Below, one piece after another: positions 1-12,121 of a stretch of 64,000 nt of DNA; position 1 is the stretch's first letter, and each line of letters starts with the position of its first letter. The notes below the pieces were generated by a model. That model searched no databases, had not been told where the DNA came from, and saw only the letters and a program-made list of their open reading frames with translations. The translations under genes and the position numbers were made by a program. Origin of the DNA: Cyathus striatus. Lineage: Eukaryota; Basidiomycota; Agaricomycetes; Agaricales; Nidulariaceae. The DNA is taken from NCBI GenBank assembly GCA_025738555.1, contig JAOVFP010000001.1, positions 5,828,001-5,892,000 of the forward strand. The letters are read 5' to 3'.

Positions 1-2033
1 ACATATTCCCGCGCATCGCATTTGTCACGTTCTTATTGCGCATCACATATGTCACACTTATTCCCATGCATTGTGTCGTTCTTGCTGCGCATCACATATG
101 TCACACTTATTCCCATGCATCATGTTTGTCATGTTCTTACGCATGTCACATATGTCACACTTATTCCCGCGCTTCATATTTGTCACATTTGTCACACTAT
201 TCATGCACATCATGTCTCTGATATGTGTCACTCGTCACATATGTCACACTTTGCACATGCATAACACATTTTACAGTTTTCATGCATATCACATGTCACA
301 TTTGTCATATTTTTGAGGTGTTTCACATGTTATCACACTTGTCACATATTTCAGGTGTAACACAAGATTTTTGCAAATGTCATTTTTTTCATCATGGTCC
401 AGGTCACAGTAGATCTATAATCAAAATCATTCCAACACCTTGCATGACCCAAGAATTAAAGGGCTGAGGTGTTTCACCTTTTCTATTGACAATCAGTGGC
501 TGACCAGTTGACTGTCATTCACTGAATTAGACCCTTTTGACTGACAGGGTCTGACCCAGTCATTGACAATGCTGCCTGGTGACACCACAGTTAACTATTA
601 ATTCATTACTTAGCAATGTAATTTGGCCTTTGATATTAATAACTTAGTTAAATTTGAAAATTATGTCTAAAGGAAATTCTGGAATAGCAGTTGCATGGAC
701 CACTTCCTGATACTGTCTTGTTAGATTAGACAAGAACATTGTGAAATGCTTGTTGAGTGTCAATTTTAGATAGTGTCTGACCCCTAACAAGCAAGAAAGT
801 AATGGCCACTGGGTAAGAGTGAGTAGACAAATACCAGAAGTGTGAATACATATGGCAGTGTAGAGGTGAAATTGACTGTGACACAATATTACTAAGAGTG
901 AAGATAGTTTTCATTACTTTGTATCAATAAAACAAAGAAACTACAAAGTAGTCATGTAGAATTAACAGATATGTGATTCAATAATGTTTGTTAAAGACAT
1001 TTGTTTAACCAATGCTTGATGCAGGAATCATAATCATCTAATGACTGAGATGTATAAGTTTGATATGGAATAACATATTTCACTAATCTTTCACATATTT
1101 TATTCATGTGTAGTTCTATCACTGTTCTGTTCAATAGTAAAATGTTCACTGCCATCTTAATACATCTCTAGTTCAGATTGTAAAACACCTCATACCATCT
1201 AATTTCCAAATTTTTCATACTTTGTCAATTGACCTACATAGATGTACTACATTTTCAATTCTAGTTCTTATTATTGTTACACTTCCACAAACTTCTAATT
1301 GTCATATCCTATGTGATGACCTTCAATTCTACAGAAATATATTTGTTTTCTTTTGTTTCAATAAGTTACTCTGCACATTTGAATACTTTACTTCTGTAAC
1401 AATTTGAACAATGGGATGGATATATAGGTAACCACACACATGTGATCAATTTCTGTCCTTTTGGCCATTAAGCATTCAGTACCTCATAACTCCCTCTCTG
1501 ACTGTGCCATTATATTTCACAAGTGTGAGCAAATGTAAAAAGCAAAAATAAATACATATACTTACTATTGTTATATTCTGTGTCTGATAAATAAAACTTG
1601 AAATATTTCACATGTTATAACAGGTCCAAAAAGTGATGGATAACATGATATTTACAACCTCAAAAACATGACAAATGTGACATGTGACATGCATGAAAAC
1701 TGTGAAATGTGTCACATGTGTGCAAAGCGTGACATACATGATGAATGACATGCATCAAAGATGTGACACATGTGAATAGTGTGACAAATGTGACAAATGT
1801 GATGCATGGGAATAAGTGTGATATATGTGATGCACAGCAAGAATGTGACAAATGCGGTGCGTGGGAATATGTGTGACATATGTGACGCGCATAAGAACGT
1901 GACAAATGTGAAGCGTGGGAATATGTGTGACTGATGTGAAGCGCGGGAATTAGTGTGACTGATGTGACACATGGTAAGAACATGACAAATACAATACATG
2001 GGAATATGTGTCACAGGTGAGACACTCAGTAAA
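1..2033. mobile_element. Mutator-like long-arm element, truncated copy (copy 3)
   Basis: Two inverted arms flank a non-coding core. The left arm (1 to about 400, running off the window) and the right arm (about 1655-2016) are made of the same units in opposite orientation: ATCACATATGTCACACTTATTC-like units on the left and their reverse complement on the right. The core (401-1654) aligns by eye with the core of the element at 56789-61903, for example ATCATCTAATGACTGAGAT near 1034 against 59321, and GGGTCTGACCC near 547 against 58910. The 57-bp subterminal repeats and the TGTCAGCC terminus seen in the other two copies are missing at the right end, so that end is probably truncated. The His/Cys-rich frames in the arms are by-products of the TGTCAC repeat. 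Membership of the family is a comparison by eye. Confidence 0.6.
401..1654. other. non-coding core of element copy 3
   Basis: No reading frame with coding character was seen. The stretch is AT-rich and nearly free of CpG. It matches the interior of the 56789 element in several short blocks, so it is an element core rather than host sequence. Confidence 0.55.
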
Positions 2034-2404
2034 AATGATCAGATGCCAAATAGTCAGCCATCAGTAGCAAATTAGTAGAATTGACTATTTGTCTACCAAA
2101 ATGCAGGTTTTTTTATGTTTCTTCTACTGTGAAGTAGAAAAATCAGTAGGTGTTCAGTAGGAATCCATAGTTTGTTGGTAGCCTGGCAGTGGGATGTATA
2201 GTCATCACACAGTCATTGGTACATTGCACTGTAGTCAAATTCCAGTCTCTTTTTAGTCATAGCAAGGTAGAACTTTCATAGAACAGTAGGGCCAGCAGGC
2301 AGAGCACTAGGCTATTTATCCCTTAATCCACTTGTACATAGATATGATACTGTGTAAAAAGATATATTACTTCAGTACAAGTACAGTACAGAAGTTTATT
2401 TCTA
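2034..2404. other. no recognisable feature
   Basis: AT-rich, CpG-poor sequence with no supported gene. GTAGGGCCAGCAGGC near 2286 resembles the reverse complement of the Helitron 3' terminus seen at 11216-11244 and 46578-46607, but no partner 5' end was found. Confidence 0.4.
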
Positions 2405-3000
2405 CTAATCTACTAGTAACAACTGAGGAGCATCAAGCTCCAGTGCCGCAATGGATTCACCATTTATGAGTACTTGCCTACCTGACACAGCCAAAGCCCT
2501 GAAAGTTGGTAGTGATTGGGATATGCAGTTGGTAAGAATCTGAGACAATGTCAGGGTGACTGTGATGGACTCTATGCAGGAGGTATGCATGGCAACTGTA
2601 TGAGCACCATATATTGTGCTATGAGAACAACCAAATGTCAACTAGCCCACAATCCAGCATACACCACTAAGGAACATAGGTGAGTGGCAGTGGGAATAAA
2701 ATGCCAACCATGCCAGTGCAGATAAATGCCTGTTGGCCAGGATGACTTGTCTGGGTGAGACCTATGGCTGAAGGACATGAATGGGACCTGGTTACATGTA
2801 GTCTATGAAGACTCCAATGAGCTCCTCATTCCCTAAAAGATATAAATGAAGATACTTATCTGCAAAGAAGTCCTTCCCCATGATTCAGCCTGAATATCAT
2901 TGATTGAAAACAGAGGGGAAGGCACACACAGCCTGCAGGATAATGGCCCCAATGTTTCTCAAGTCCTTGGGGACCCCATGCCAGGGAAGAAAGGTCATGG
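2405..3000 (-). pseudogene. decayed coding remnant, family unknown
   Basis: On the minus strand a 78-residue open frame (2405-2641) continues upstream to about 3000 through several stops in protein-like sequence, for example a segment reading GKDFFADKYLHLYLLGNEEL. Composition is less biased than in the surrounding AT-rich DNA, which suggests an old gene fragment. No family was recognised and no function is proposed. It could also be chance. Confidence 0.25.
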
Positions 3001-5490
3001 GTTCAAGTTGGAATTTGGAATCAATCAGTACATAAAATGTGGAGTTTAAAAGAGCACATGATATGTATTAGTAATGTTAATTACTAACTAGTCCTAGTGC
3101 TAATGATTTCATCTCCAGCTTTGATAGTACATTGACTGTGACATTACTTGGACATTACAGTAAGTATTGTCATCATCTACTCACTTTGATCATGCTGTGT
3201 GGCTTTAATTATTTCAAAAATGATTTACAGAAGGTACATATTGTAGAAAATGAATCCCCTAAGGATATCTAGACACACATGAAGCAAGTAGTAAGTAAAT
3301 GTATCTCAGTGTGTAGTTAGATACAACAACTGAGGTAAGGGGGTGTATGTACTGGTCTATTTATACTGTCTACAAATGCCACTGGTGGCATATAGTATGA
3401 AAGGGAATGAAGTGTAAGTAAGGAAATAAAGGTATGTAAATAGGTAGAAAGGAGTCAGAAGGAACCAACATTATAAAGTGCATTTATGGTGTATGCAACC
3501 TTCCAAGTCAAAATGTGCATCAAGGCATGTCAAAGTGCTATTGTCAACACATATATACTTTTCAAGTTCAATTTATATCAAGCTCTACTGTAATGTAATG
3601 GGTAGTATATATGTTTATGTAGTACAAATTGTACTGAACAATAGATTTTAAAATTTAATGATGAATGGGCAAAGAAAACAACAATGAAACTGAACAACTA
3701 TATATAATTACTAGAATTACATTTCCAAAACCTGAAACAGCTTAGCAGAAATGAGATGTGTAGTTAAAAGAACGAGAGATAAGCACTACATTTCTTCTCT
3801 TGCTGACCATAACAGTTGTGCAATACTTTTCATTTGTCATCCCTCCAGCCCTCAAACAAACTGCAAAGTGCCGTCAATACCATCACAATTACAGATGATA
3901 AAAAGGCCAACCAAAGCAATGAGTGTGTCATGTGTAAATACTGTCAAGGGCAATCAATGACATCAATGGACTAGAAAGATATTGCAAGCAACAAGCAAGA
4001 GTTTCTGTAACTCATAAAACCAGTGTAGATTTTGTTGAATGCTGTATAATAAACCACTACCAACTAGACTTTCAATTCTCTAGTTTAAGAAACCACACCC
4101 CCAGGAAACCACAGAGCGGAAGTTATATATCATTCACATATATTATTGTATCTTTGTTTTAGGTGGGATATTTTATTATTCATTCACAGTGCAGTACTTA
4201 TTTGTTTCAGTGTATTTCTGCAAGTATAGAGGAGACAGATATTGTCTTTAAGAAGGTACATTTGTTTCATCCATGATTGAAGTAAGGATAAATGTATTCT
4301 ATATGTTAGGTACCCTAGATTATGTACTCCTCCATATGCACAATACCCCTGCACATCCATCTTGTCTTTCAGAGTCCTACCATGCCAAGCACCACTGCAT
4401 GCTATGAACTCTATGCATTCAAGAGATGCAGAGGTTTATGAGCCTCATGCTCTGGGTGTTCAAGGAGAAGATACAATGAGTGATTAGGATTGAAGATGAG
4501 GATGATAGTAAGTTGGGTTTGGATAAGTGGAGTAGTGGGTATGATGTAAGAAGAGGAAGTAAGAGTGGGAGTAGGAATAGGACTGGGAACTGTAGGCTTG
4601 GGATCAGAAGATTTTGAGGTGCCTGACTTGTGGAATGGTTCTATCTTTTGAGTGCCATTTGGTATCATTATTTTATCATACATAACATTGGCACACAGTT
4701 GTTAATGTGGTTTAAGAATCCAACTTATTTCAGGCCTCAAATTCTTTATTCAATACATTGTAAATGTCATTCCAATACTTTTAGTGCATTCTTAGACCAA
4801 TCATTTATGTATACTCAATATTACATAACAATATTGGTCTGCTCTATGGAATCAACAACATGACATTGATGTGACAAGTTCTGTGAGCATGTACAGTCAA
4901 TTGACCTGTTCAAGTCATTGAGGTTGAAACAACATGTCTATTATCACTTCAACATGCTCCTTGATGTTATTCTCCATCTCCACTCACATCACTGCAATGA
5001 TCGCCACTAAAACCACACAAATATACAATGCAAATGTGTATTCTTCAATAGAATACTGTGGATAAAAGAATAGAATTTTACCAAATTAGTGGAGATACAA
5101 ATACATCAGTTAGATTGTGTAACTTGTTTGGGCCAGCAACTAGATCTTCAGATTTTTGTGCACCTATAACTTGCCTATAATGACAAGTATATATATGTAG
5201 ATAAATCAAATTAAGGCTCAAACCAATGATCAAGTAATTGATGCTATGACACTGTTTCACCATGGATTCCAATCCCTCAAGCTCATTATGCATTTTTATT
5301 CAGTTAGAACAATGAGGAGAGTGAAAAAACTTAATCTAATTGCAGTATTATACTTAATCTGATCTAAATCACTATGGGGCATTTAAGATTCTACCATTCA
5401 TCAGCTATTTTGCTACTGCAGCCAACTAAGCAACAGCACAGTGACATTTTTTCAGCAGCTGTTCTACTGCTTGGTGACTAAGTTGACTGA
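3001..5490. other. intergenic, no supported gene
   Basis: Mostly AT-rich, CpG-poor sequence. A Pro/Ser/Thr-rich minus-strand frame of 90 codons (4411-4683) has no recognised relatives and biased composition; it is noted only. Nothing else stands out. Confidence 0.4.
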
Positions 5491-5690
5491 TTGTTTTTAC
5501 TGAGTGTGATGCATGAGAGGAACATGACAAATCTGAAGCGTGGGAATTAGTGTGACAGATGTGATGCGTGGTAAGAACGTGACAAATGCGATGCGTGGGA
5601 ATAAGTGTGACAGATGTGACGCATGGTAAGAATGTGACAAACACCATGTGCAGGAATATTTGTGACATATGTGATGCTGTGGATTCATTA
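5491..5690. repeat. orphan arm fragment of the Mutator-like family
   Basis: About three units of the arm repeat, of the form GCGTGGGAATAAGTGTGACA followed by GATGTGACGC-type sequence, lie in the same orientation as the right arm at 1655-2016. No matching left arm or terminus is nearby, so this is probably a broken-off piece. Some CpGs survive. Confidence 0.6.
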
Positions 5691-5750
5691 GTATTAATAA
5701 TATACTAATATACCCTTGCAACACTCAATGATTACATATGATCACCATTA
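5691..5750. repeat. left part of the TGATCA tandem array, split by a Helitron
   Basis: The sequence up to the Helitron boundary (ending ATATGATCACCATTA) matches the repeat unit of the array at 11245-11720. The array resumes after 11244 with TCTAATAATAATAGG, as in intact units (GATCACCATTAGATCTAGTAATAATAGG). The two halves therefore give a plausible empty site for the insertion. Confidence 0.6.
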
Positions 5751-7117
5751 TTCCCACTACCTTTAAGGTAGTTGGGTTATGGGGATGTTTGGATTTCCTA
5801 GGAAGGCAATTTGTGGATCAGTGTCTGGGATCTCACTTTCTGGCCCATTGATTGGTTAATGGCTTTTGAATGCTATTTTGTGACTGATTATTGTACACTC
5901 TCTCATGTAATCAATGCCATGTGACATTGTAACATTATCTTACTTTTCCATAGTCTGCACCCTCTCCCTCATTAATTACTGCCACCAGCTCAGTCTAACT
6001 CTCATAACTGCTTTAGGATTCCTGGTGAATTCCAGATTCTCAGATGAATCCAAAACTTTACATAGTTCAACATCCAAAGTTCATCACCCTGTTAGCCTTC
6101 TTCTCCTGGCTAGTTTTTGCTGTCCTCAACCCCCCATCATTTCCACTGGCTCCACACTGGCATTCATCTCAAATGTGTGGCCTTTCCTGTTGAGTGTAGT
6201 TGAACTGGTAATGTTGTCAGTGCCCTGCCAGTAATAACTATTCATATGTTTCAAAATTTCTAATTGTGCCAATAGAACTTGTGTTATGCCTCCCCACCCA
6301 CAGTTGAATCCATAATGATTCAGTATTTGGCTTGTTCTGTTATGCCTCTGCCACTTATATTGCTCAAACTTCCTGTTCTTTACCCCTGCCTGCCTTCTCT
6401 CAACCTTCTTCCCTGGTACCAGCTCCCAACCTGTCCTGCAAACAAGTCCCCTTTGCTAACCACCCCCACAATCTCAACACCAGCAGCACAGTTTCATCAA
6501 TACCACATGTTATGTCAAATGTTCAACACCTTATCCAACATCCCTCCTCTTTGGCCTCCTCCTTTCTTCTCCATTGTGTATCTACTGTGATGATACTAGT
6601 CTTGACTCTGAACTTATTGGTATCTTGTCAGCTATCAAGTATTGTGTCCACAATGTTCTATTGCTACAATATAATTAGGGCCAGAACCTGTACATGTACT
6701 CAATCATTTTCTGTATTAACAAATATAACACTAAATGCCTGAAATTCAAGATCCTCAATCTATTTCAGATTTTTGAATTGTTCAGCCTTTTTAAATTGTT
6801 CCCCACCTTCTTTCTCTTTTTCATTGTCAACTTTCTCACAACACCCTTGTTATTCTCACCTGCTATTCTCACCTAACTATTTTCACATCATGAGTGTCCA
6901 ACCTTTATCATATGATTCTTATGTTTTGTGTTTCACATTGATTGATCTAATTATTTGTTAGAACTGAACTTGTTCAGGATGAGAACTAACCTGTGGCTAG
7001 CCACACTTGCAATCATCATTTGGGCTCATATTCTGACACTCATCAACCAGGCTCCTACACTTTGAATGAAGTATGTTCACTTTATTATAATACTGTCTAC
7101 AGTGACATACTAATATC

Positions 7118-7581
7118 TTGTCTCAGCAAAGATCCTTGTTAGGCAATCTTAATAAACTATCACTTTTGTTTACATCTATAAATCATTTGAAATATATATT
7201 GAATAATCATGGCATTTCTACCAATGACTCTAACTTTGCAATGGTGACTGATCTTTTGAATCATATATTTTCAGGTGATTGCTTTACAGAAAGAGAAGGA
7301 TCTTTGTGTAAATGTTGTACATCAGTATTTACCTCTCCCTCTCATTTAAAAACCTATTTTCACTTATGCTCAAGCTGCTTTGCCAAATGGCTTCTTTGAA
7401 ACTGATATTCAGATTGACTTCCATCCTGATGACATCCAGCTTTACAAGAACAAGCTGGTCCACCTTCCTTACTATGAGCAAAACAACATCCAAATTCATC
7501 CTTCCCAAGTTTATCTACATTGCTACCTGGAACTCTTGTAGTAATTCAATCCTCTTTAATCATGTATATACTTCCTGGTAA
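7118..7581 (+). pseudogene. fused remnants of the Helitron Rep N-terminus and companion protein
   Basis: The first part, including KYILNNHGI, LLNHIFSGDCF and a CxxC pair (CKCC), lines up with the N-terminal region of the Rep-helicase at about codons 45-110, which reads ICIAHGI, LLQHLFCGACF and CSLC. At about 7370 the frame changes and the sequence reads PNGFFETDIQIDFHPDDIQL followed by KLVHLPYYEQNNIQIHP. This matches PDNFFEPSILHDFSDNNIQL and KLAQLPYYDMNDNKIHP in exon 4 of the companion gene at 45835-46049. The rest of the helicase is gone. It is a deletion junction joining pieces of two genes and is not expected to make a product. Homology is by eye but extends over tens of residues in each part. 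Confidence 0.7.
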
Positions 7582-7870
7582 CAAAAAGGTTTGAAAATAT
7601 CTTCCTTAATGTTTATAGTAAATAATTGACATATATATATATATATCAGGTTTTTCAACTCCAGATGATGTCTCTACATATTTTCATATAGCAAATAATT
7701 GATATGTTTTTACTTTATATTTTTACTACTTTTCTATCTAAAATTAAATAACTATAAATCCTTTTCTGCAAATAACTGTGTTTCTACATGTTTACCTCAC
7801 TATTACTATACAGTACATGTTACTCCACAGCTTTCATGAAGAATATACTTGTCTCAATTTTAACATCAGA

Positions 7871-8290
7871 ACATGGCTGTACATTATATTAACATGGTTC
7901 ACTACGTGTTTCTGCTTAGCAATAGATCCAAGCTTCTCTATACTTGCACAATATATGATTGTATTTGTACATATTTACCTCTTACTGAACTCTGTGTTCC
8001 TAAATTGTTCTATTTCACTTTCACCACAAACTCACTGGTCTCAAATTTACTTTCAGGTCATGGCTATATATTATAGTAACATGGTCCACTATGTGTTATT
8101 GCTTAGCAATAGATCCAAACTTCTCTATGCCTGCATAATATACCTATCACTTCCACAGACGATTGTATTTGTACATATTTACCTCTTACTGTGAACTCTG
8201 TGTTCCTACATTGTTCTATTTCGCTTTCACTACAAACTCACTGGTCTCAAATTTACTTTCAGATCATGGCTATACATTATAGTAACATGG
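7871..8290. repeat. tandem duplication, period about 190-210 bp
   Basis: The phrase CATGGCTRTAYATTATA recurs at about 7871, 8058 and 8269, each time followed by nearly identical sequence (AGCAATAGATCCAA, TTGTACATATTTACCTCTTACT, AACTCACTGGTCTCAAATTTACTTTCAG). The second unit has an extra CCTATCACTTCCACAGAC. It lies inside the outer Helitron. Confidence 0.8.
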
Positions 8291-9218
8291 TCCAAAATCT
8301 TCATTGTCCAGGGTACTTTCTTTCTGTAATGTTTAATCTTTTTGATATTAAATCAATACCCTTGTTAATTCAGACCTATCAACTTAATACTAATGACTTG
8401 CACATCTTTTAAATATTCCTTACTGTCATAGCCATACCTTTCCAACCTTTTCCCTGCACTTCTACTCTGCACTTTCCACACTTCTCAAACTTGTATAGAT
8501 CTTGTTCTTCCACTTTCCCCTTTTGCTCTTCTGACTGAAGGTCACCAAGTTCCTATGTCATCTTACTCATCCGGTTCACTATCCATTCTCCATTATGCTT
8601 TCTCCATCATACTCCAGGTATACTTGTCTCAGCATTCATCTCAATCCTTAGTTTGTCCTTGGTACATATTATATTCAAACACTACTCCACCTTCTGCCAC
8701 CATCTTATTATCTTTATCAACTAGTATACTATTATCCCATTTGTTCACCAGTCGTTGGTGAAGTCATATAGTATTTAAGTAGCACATCTTGTACTACTAC
8801 TACTCAGTCAAATATTGACTAAGTTACAGTCTTCCCTACTTGTCTTTGAGTTCTACTCACCTCCAGCTTAATTGTTGCCTTCACAGTGATGACTCTGCAT
8901 TCTGCACTCTGCACTCTGCACTCCTGTCTCTCTCCTGCCTCACACTTCCACACTTACCTCATATCTCTGTCTCACACTTCCACACTTCTAAATACTTGGA
9001 CCACAAGAACGACAAGGGGCACAGCACACAAGCTGAAGCCAATGGTCCTTCCTGTCCCACACTCCCTACCTTGCACTCCCAACCTTACATAGAAATACCA
9101 GTCTTGACACTTACTTGCTCTATTTTATTTGTACTCTCATTTATTTTCTGTTCAACAAGTGTCATACTACATCACTAATACACTAATAATTGTTTGCACC
9201 ACACAACATATAAAGAAA

Positions 9219-11202
9219 TAGGGCCAGCAAGCAGCACAGCCCACTACCTGGTAAATATTTGCTTAGATTGGAGGGGTTTGTATTGAATTTATTGATTATG
9301 AAAGAATGTACATAGGAAGGAGGGTAGTGTTTACTTATTGAGTAGTTACATTTAAAATTTAGAAACTCTAGAAGATGTGTAAATCTTCGATTTAAAGCTG
9401 ATAGCTCTGAAACAGTTATAATCTGTTGTTTAGTTGGGAATAAAGCCTGTTCTATAAATAAAATATCAACAGTATTTATTAGTTATACCACTTAATGAGG
9501 AATAGTTTGACAATTTAAATTAGCTTGAAGGCCAGAGACATTAATAAAGATGTAATATTTAAGAGAGGCTGAATTGTCATTTGAGTTATTGAACAAAATG
9601 TATAAATGGATTTAGTGACTGGGCTAGCCAACTTAGTGCGATATTGGGCTTTTCTTTGCTACTTTAGCATGGGTTTTATCAATTGAGTGTTAATAATGCA
9701 CAATTAAAGCATTTGGAGGTGGTTGGTAGTGAGGGGATGGAAAGAAGTGGTAAAGAGAGAGATGAGTAGGGAAAGTAGAGGGTGCTTAGAGATGGGCAAC
9801 CTGAGCCTGAGGTGAGAGCCATGGTTTGAACAAGGTTTGAACATGACACTGTTTAAAGTTCATGAGGAAGACAAATGCCACAATTTGAATGTGCTGGCAT
9901 GTGTGTGACATGATACTAGGAGAGCCACCACAGACCAGTGCAAACATAGATTGTTAGGTGTACTGAGAGGCAGCAACTAGAAAGCAGTTTGCATGTATCC
10001 AATGTCATATAGGACACAAGGAAACTAGTGAATTGAGTTTTAAAAGTTGGTATGGGAGTAAATAATGAATGAATGTAGGTGTGGTAACATTTCATCTACT
10101 GTACTACTATGTCCATAGAGACATACTGCATAAATCATTTCATGTACTGAAAGTGCTGTGACAACAGGACTGCTTGCACGAATCTGATGTCATATAGGAT
10201 GAGGGTAAACCCCTAAAAAGCCAAAACAGGCTACCATCAATGAACAATTGTAAGCACAGTAACACTGCACCTACTATGTCCATGTGTGTAATGCTGAAAT
10301 TGGAAGAGATAGTGAAACTACAAGGAATATCAGATAAAAGACAGTCACTAAGCATTACAAGCATAAGCAGTGGTATATTACTGTGCAATGCAGGAGGACA
10401 CAAAAGACAAACAGACATATGTGGTTTCTGACAGATACATCTTTGTCTAGAGGAACTAGCAAAGTGAGTAGAATACCCCTAGATACTTGATGAGAAAGAA
10501 TGTTGATGATGTACCTGTACCATGAGAGCTTGTGAGCTTGTGAGGAAGTTTGTTTAAGCTATGGATATCTCATTTGCTCTGTGAAGAAAGGAAGTGGAGA
10601 AGGATAACTGGAGATGGGGAGTGTGTGAGAGGTCATGAACAACTGCAAGGAAGAAGGGAAGATTGAGAGGAAGATGTGATACACCTTGAATTCAAACACT
10701 GGTGCATAAGCTTATGGTAAATCAACATCCTTCCACATTCCAAAGCCAAGTTCAGGGCAGTTAGATTGTAATAAATTGGATTGGATTATGCCAACTTGTA
10801 TCACCTTATGAGCCTTGTATAGCTTATAAATATTGTACTGGATTATAAAATTCATTCAAGATTTACAACATATTTTTAACTATTCTATTCTATTTTTCCA
10901 CCATAGGCTCAACAAAACCTGACTCACATAATCACATGGTTCTACCCATAATGTATGTGGTATACTTTTTTTGTGATGATGCAAATGAACCTGGACAAGG
11001 AAGAGGAAGACAACAGGAAAGAGGGAAAGAGAAATGGAACAAGAGAGCAGTCACAGACGTTACAGTAACCAATCACAAAGTTTCCCAAAAAGGCATCAGC
11101 CAATCAGGTGGCCAGAAAGTGAGATCCTGAATGCAATACACAAATTGTCTTATAAGGAAATCCAAACCTCCCCAAAACCCACTGCCTTAAAGGTAGTGGG
11201 AA
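9219..11202 (-). mobile_element. nested non-autonomous Helitron, minus strand
   Basis: Read on the minus strand, the 5' end is at 11202 (TTCCCACTACCTTTAAGG) and the 3' end is at 9219 (GTAGTGGGCTG through TTGCTGGCCCTA). The first about 115 bp of its 5' end, in positions 11085-11202, are an inverted near-copy of positions 5751-5865 of the outer element, including GGATCTCACTTTCTGGCC. It sits only 13 bp from the 3' hairpin of the outer element. No coding remnant was recognised inside; the small frames at 10140-10431 have no supported identity. Length is 1984 bp. Confidence 0.6.
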
Positions 11203-11244
11203 TTTGGTTTTGTTAGGTAGTGGGCCTGCCACTTGCTGGCCCTA

Positions 11245-11720
11245 TATCTTTATATCTAATAATAATAGGTGAATATACTCTTGAAATACTTAATGATCAC
11301 CTATGATCACCTGAATAATCATCAGTAGTAATAATAAGCTAATACCCTATTGAAACACTCAATGATCACTTATGATCACCATTAGATCTAGTAATAATAG
11401 GTTACTATGCTCTTGAAATACTTAATGATCACATATGATCACCTGAACAATTATTAGTACTAATAATAAGCTAATAACCCATTGAAACATTCATTGATCA
11501 CTTATAATCACCATTAAATCTAGCAATAATAGGTTACTATACTCTTGGGACACTTAATGATCACATATGATCACCTGAATAATTAATAGTACTAATAATA
11601 AACCAATAACCCATTGAAACATTCATTGATCACTTATGATCACTATTAGATTTAGTATTAATGGGTGAACAACCCTTCAAAACACCTAATGATCACTTAT
11701 GACCTAGGTGATCATTAGAT
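11245..11720. repeat. TGATCA-rich tandem array, period about 126 bp
   Basis: About 3.5 units, each with two blocks of the form TTAATGATCACATATGATCAC or CATTGATCACTTATGATCACC, spaced by AATAATAAGCTAATAACCC and AGTAATAATAGGTTACTA. Each block is near-palindromic around TGATCA. The array is the target into which the outer Helitron inserted. Confidence 0.8.
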
Positions 11721-12121
11721 AGAAGATTGCCACAATCATAAAACACTACACTTTTATGATAATTTTGACTAACACCACTCTTGTTGCCACATCAGAAATC
11801 ATCTTCTGCCCTTCTATCTCTTTCAAGAGTTTGTTCTGCTTGTGGGTCCAGTTTGACTTGAGTGCACATTCACTTAGTTGAGAAGACATGGCAATTACAG
11901 TTCACAAGGGAGTCACAATGGAGATAAATCTCAAGGGTGGAAGTAGTAGAGGGTTAAGAGTAGGGCAAGAGAAAGTGGCATAAAGTAAGCCAATACTGTG
12001 AGTTGCACTTGTTATTCAAGTTCACCATTCTGAATTGTTCACTGACTCATGGTTCAAACTTTAGACCCTTACACATTCCCCTCATATGATACTACTTGCA
12101 TACTTTCCTATGCATTCTGTC
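11721..12121. other. upstream region of the Plavaka gene, nothing specific
   Basis: AT-rich non-coding sequence between the tandem array and the Plavaka start codon. No TATA element or repeat could be assigned with confidence. Confidence 0.4.

Larger units (their letters stand above)
5751..11244 (+). mobile_element. non-autonomous Helitron (deletion derivative), outer element
   Basis: The 5' end, TTCCCACTACCTTTAAGG, is a short palindrome shared with the 37371 Helitron. The following about 100 bp also align with it, for example TTTCCTAGGAAGGCAATTT against TTTCCTGCAAAGGCGATTT. The 3' end, GGTAGTGGGCC at 11216 through TTGCTGGCCCTA at 11244, matches the 3' end at 46578-46607. Both ends sit in the same tandem array, which supports one insertion event. 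A T precedes and follows the element. The inside holds decayed pieces of both Helitron genes (7118-7581), a local tandem duplication (7871-8290) and a second Helitron in reverse orientation (9219-11202). Without the inner copy it would be about 3.5 kb, against 9.2 kb for the fuller element. Confidence 0.7.

Noticed and set aside
22..467. His/Cys-rich reading frames (MSHLFPCI, CHICHT and similar) in repeat arms
   Set aside because: They arise from any frame through TGTCAC/CACATA repeats on either strand and shift with the unit. The same happens at 1660-2014, 23225-23653, 28834-29408 and 57136-57978. No selection for protein is apparent.
2684..2695. GGCAGTGGGAAT as another Helitron 5' end
   Set aside because: It lacks the following palindrome and the rest of the terminal block; chance match.
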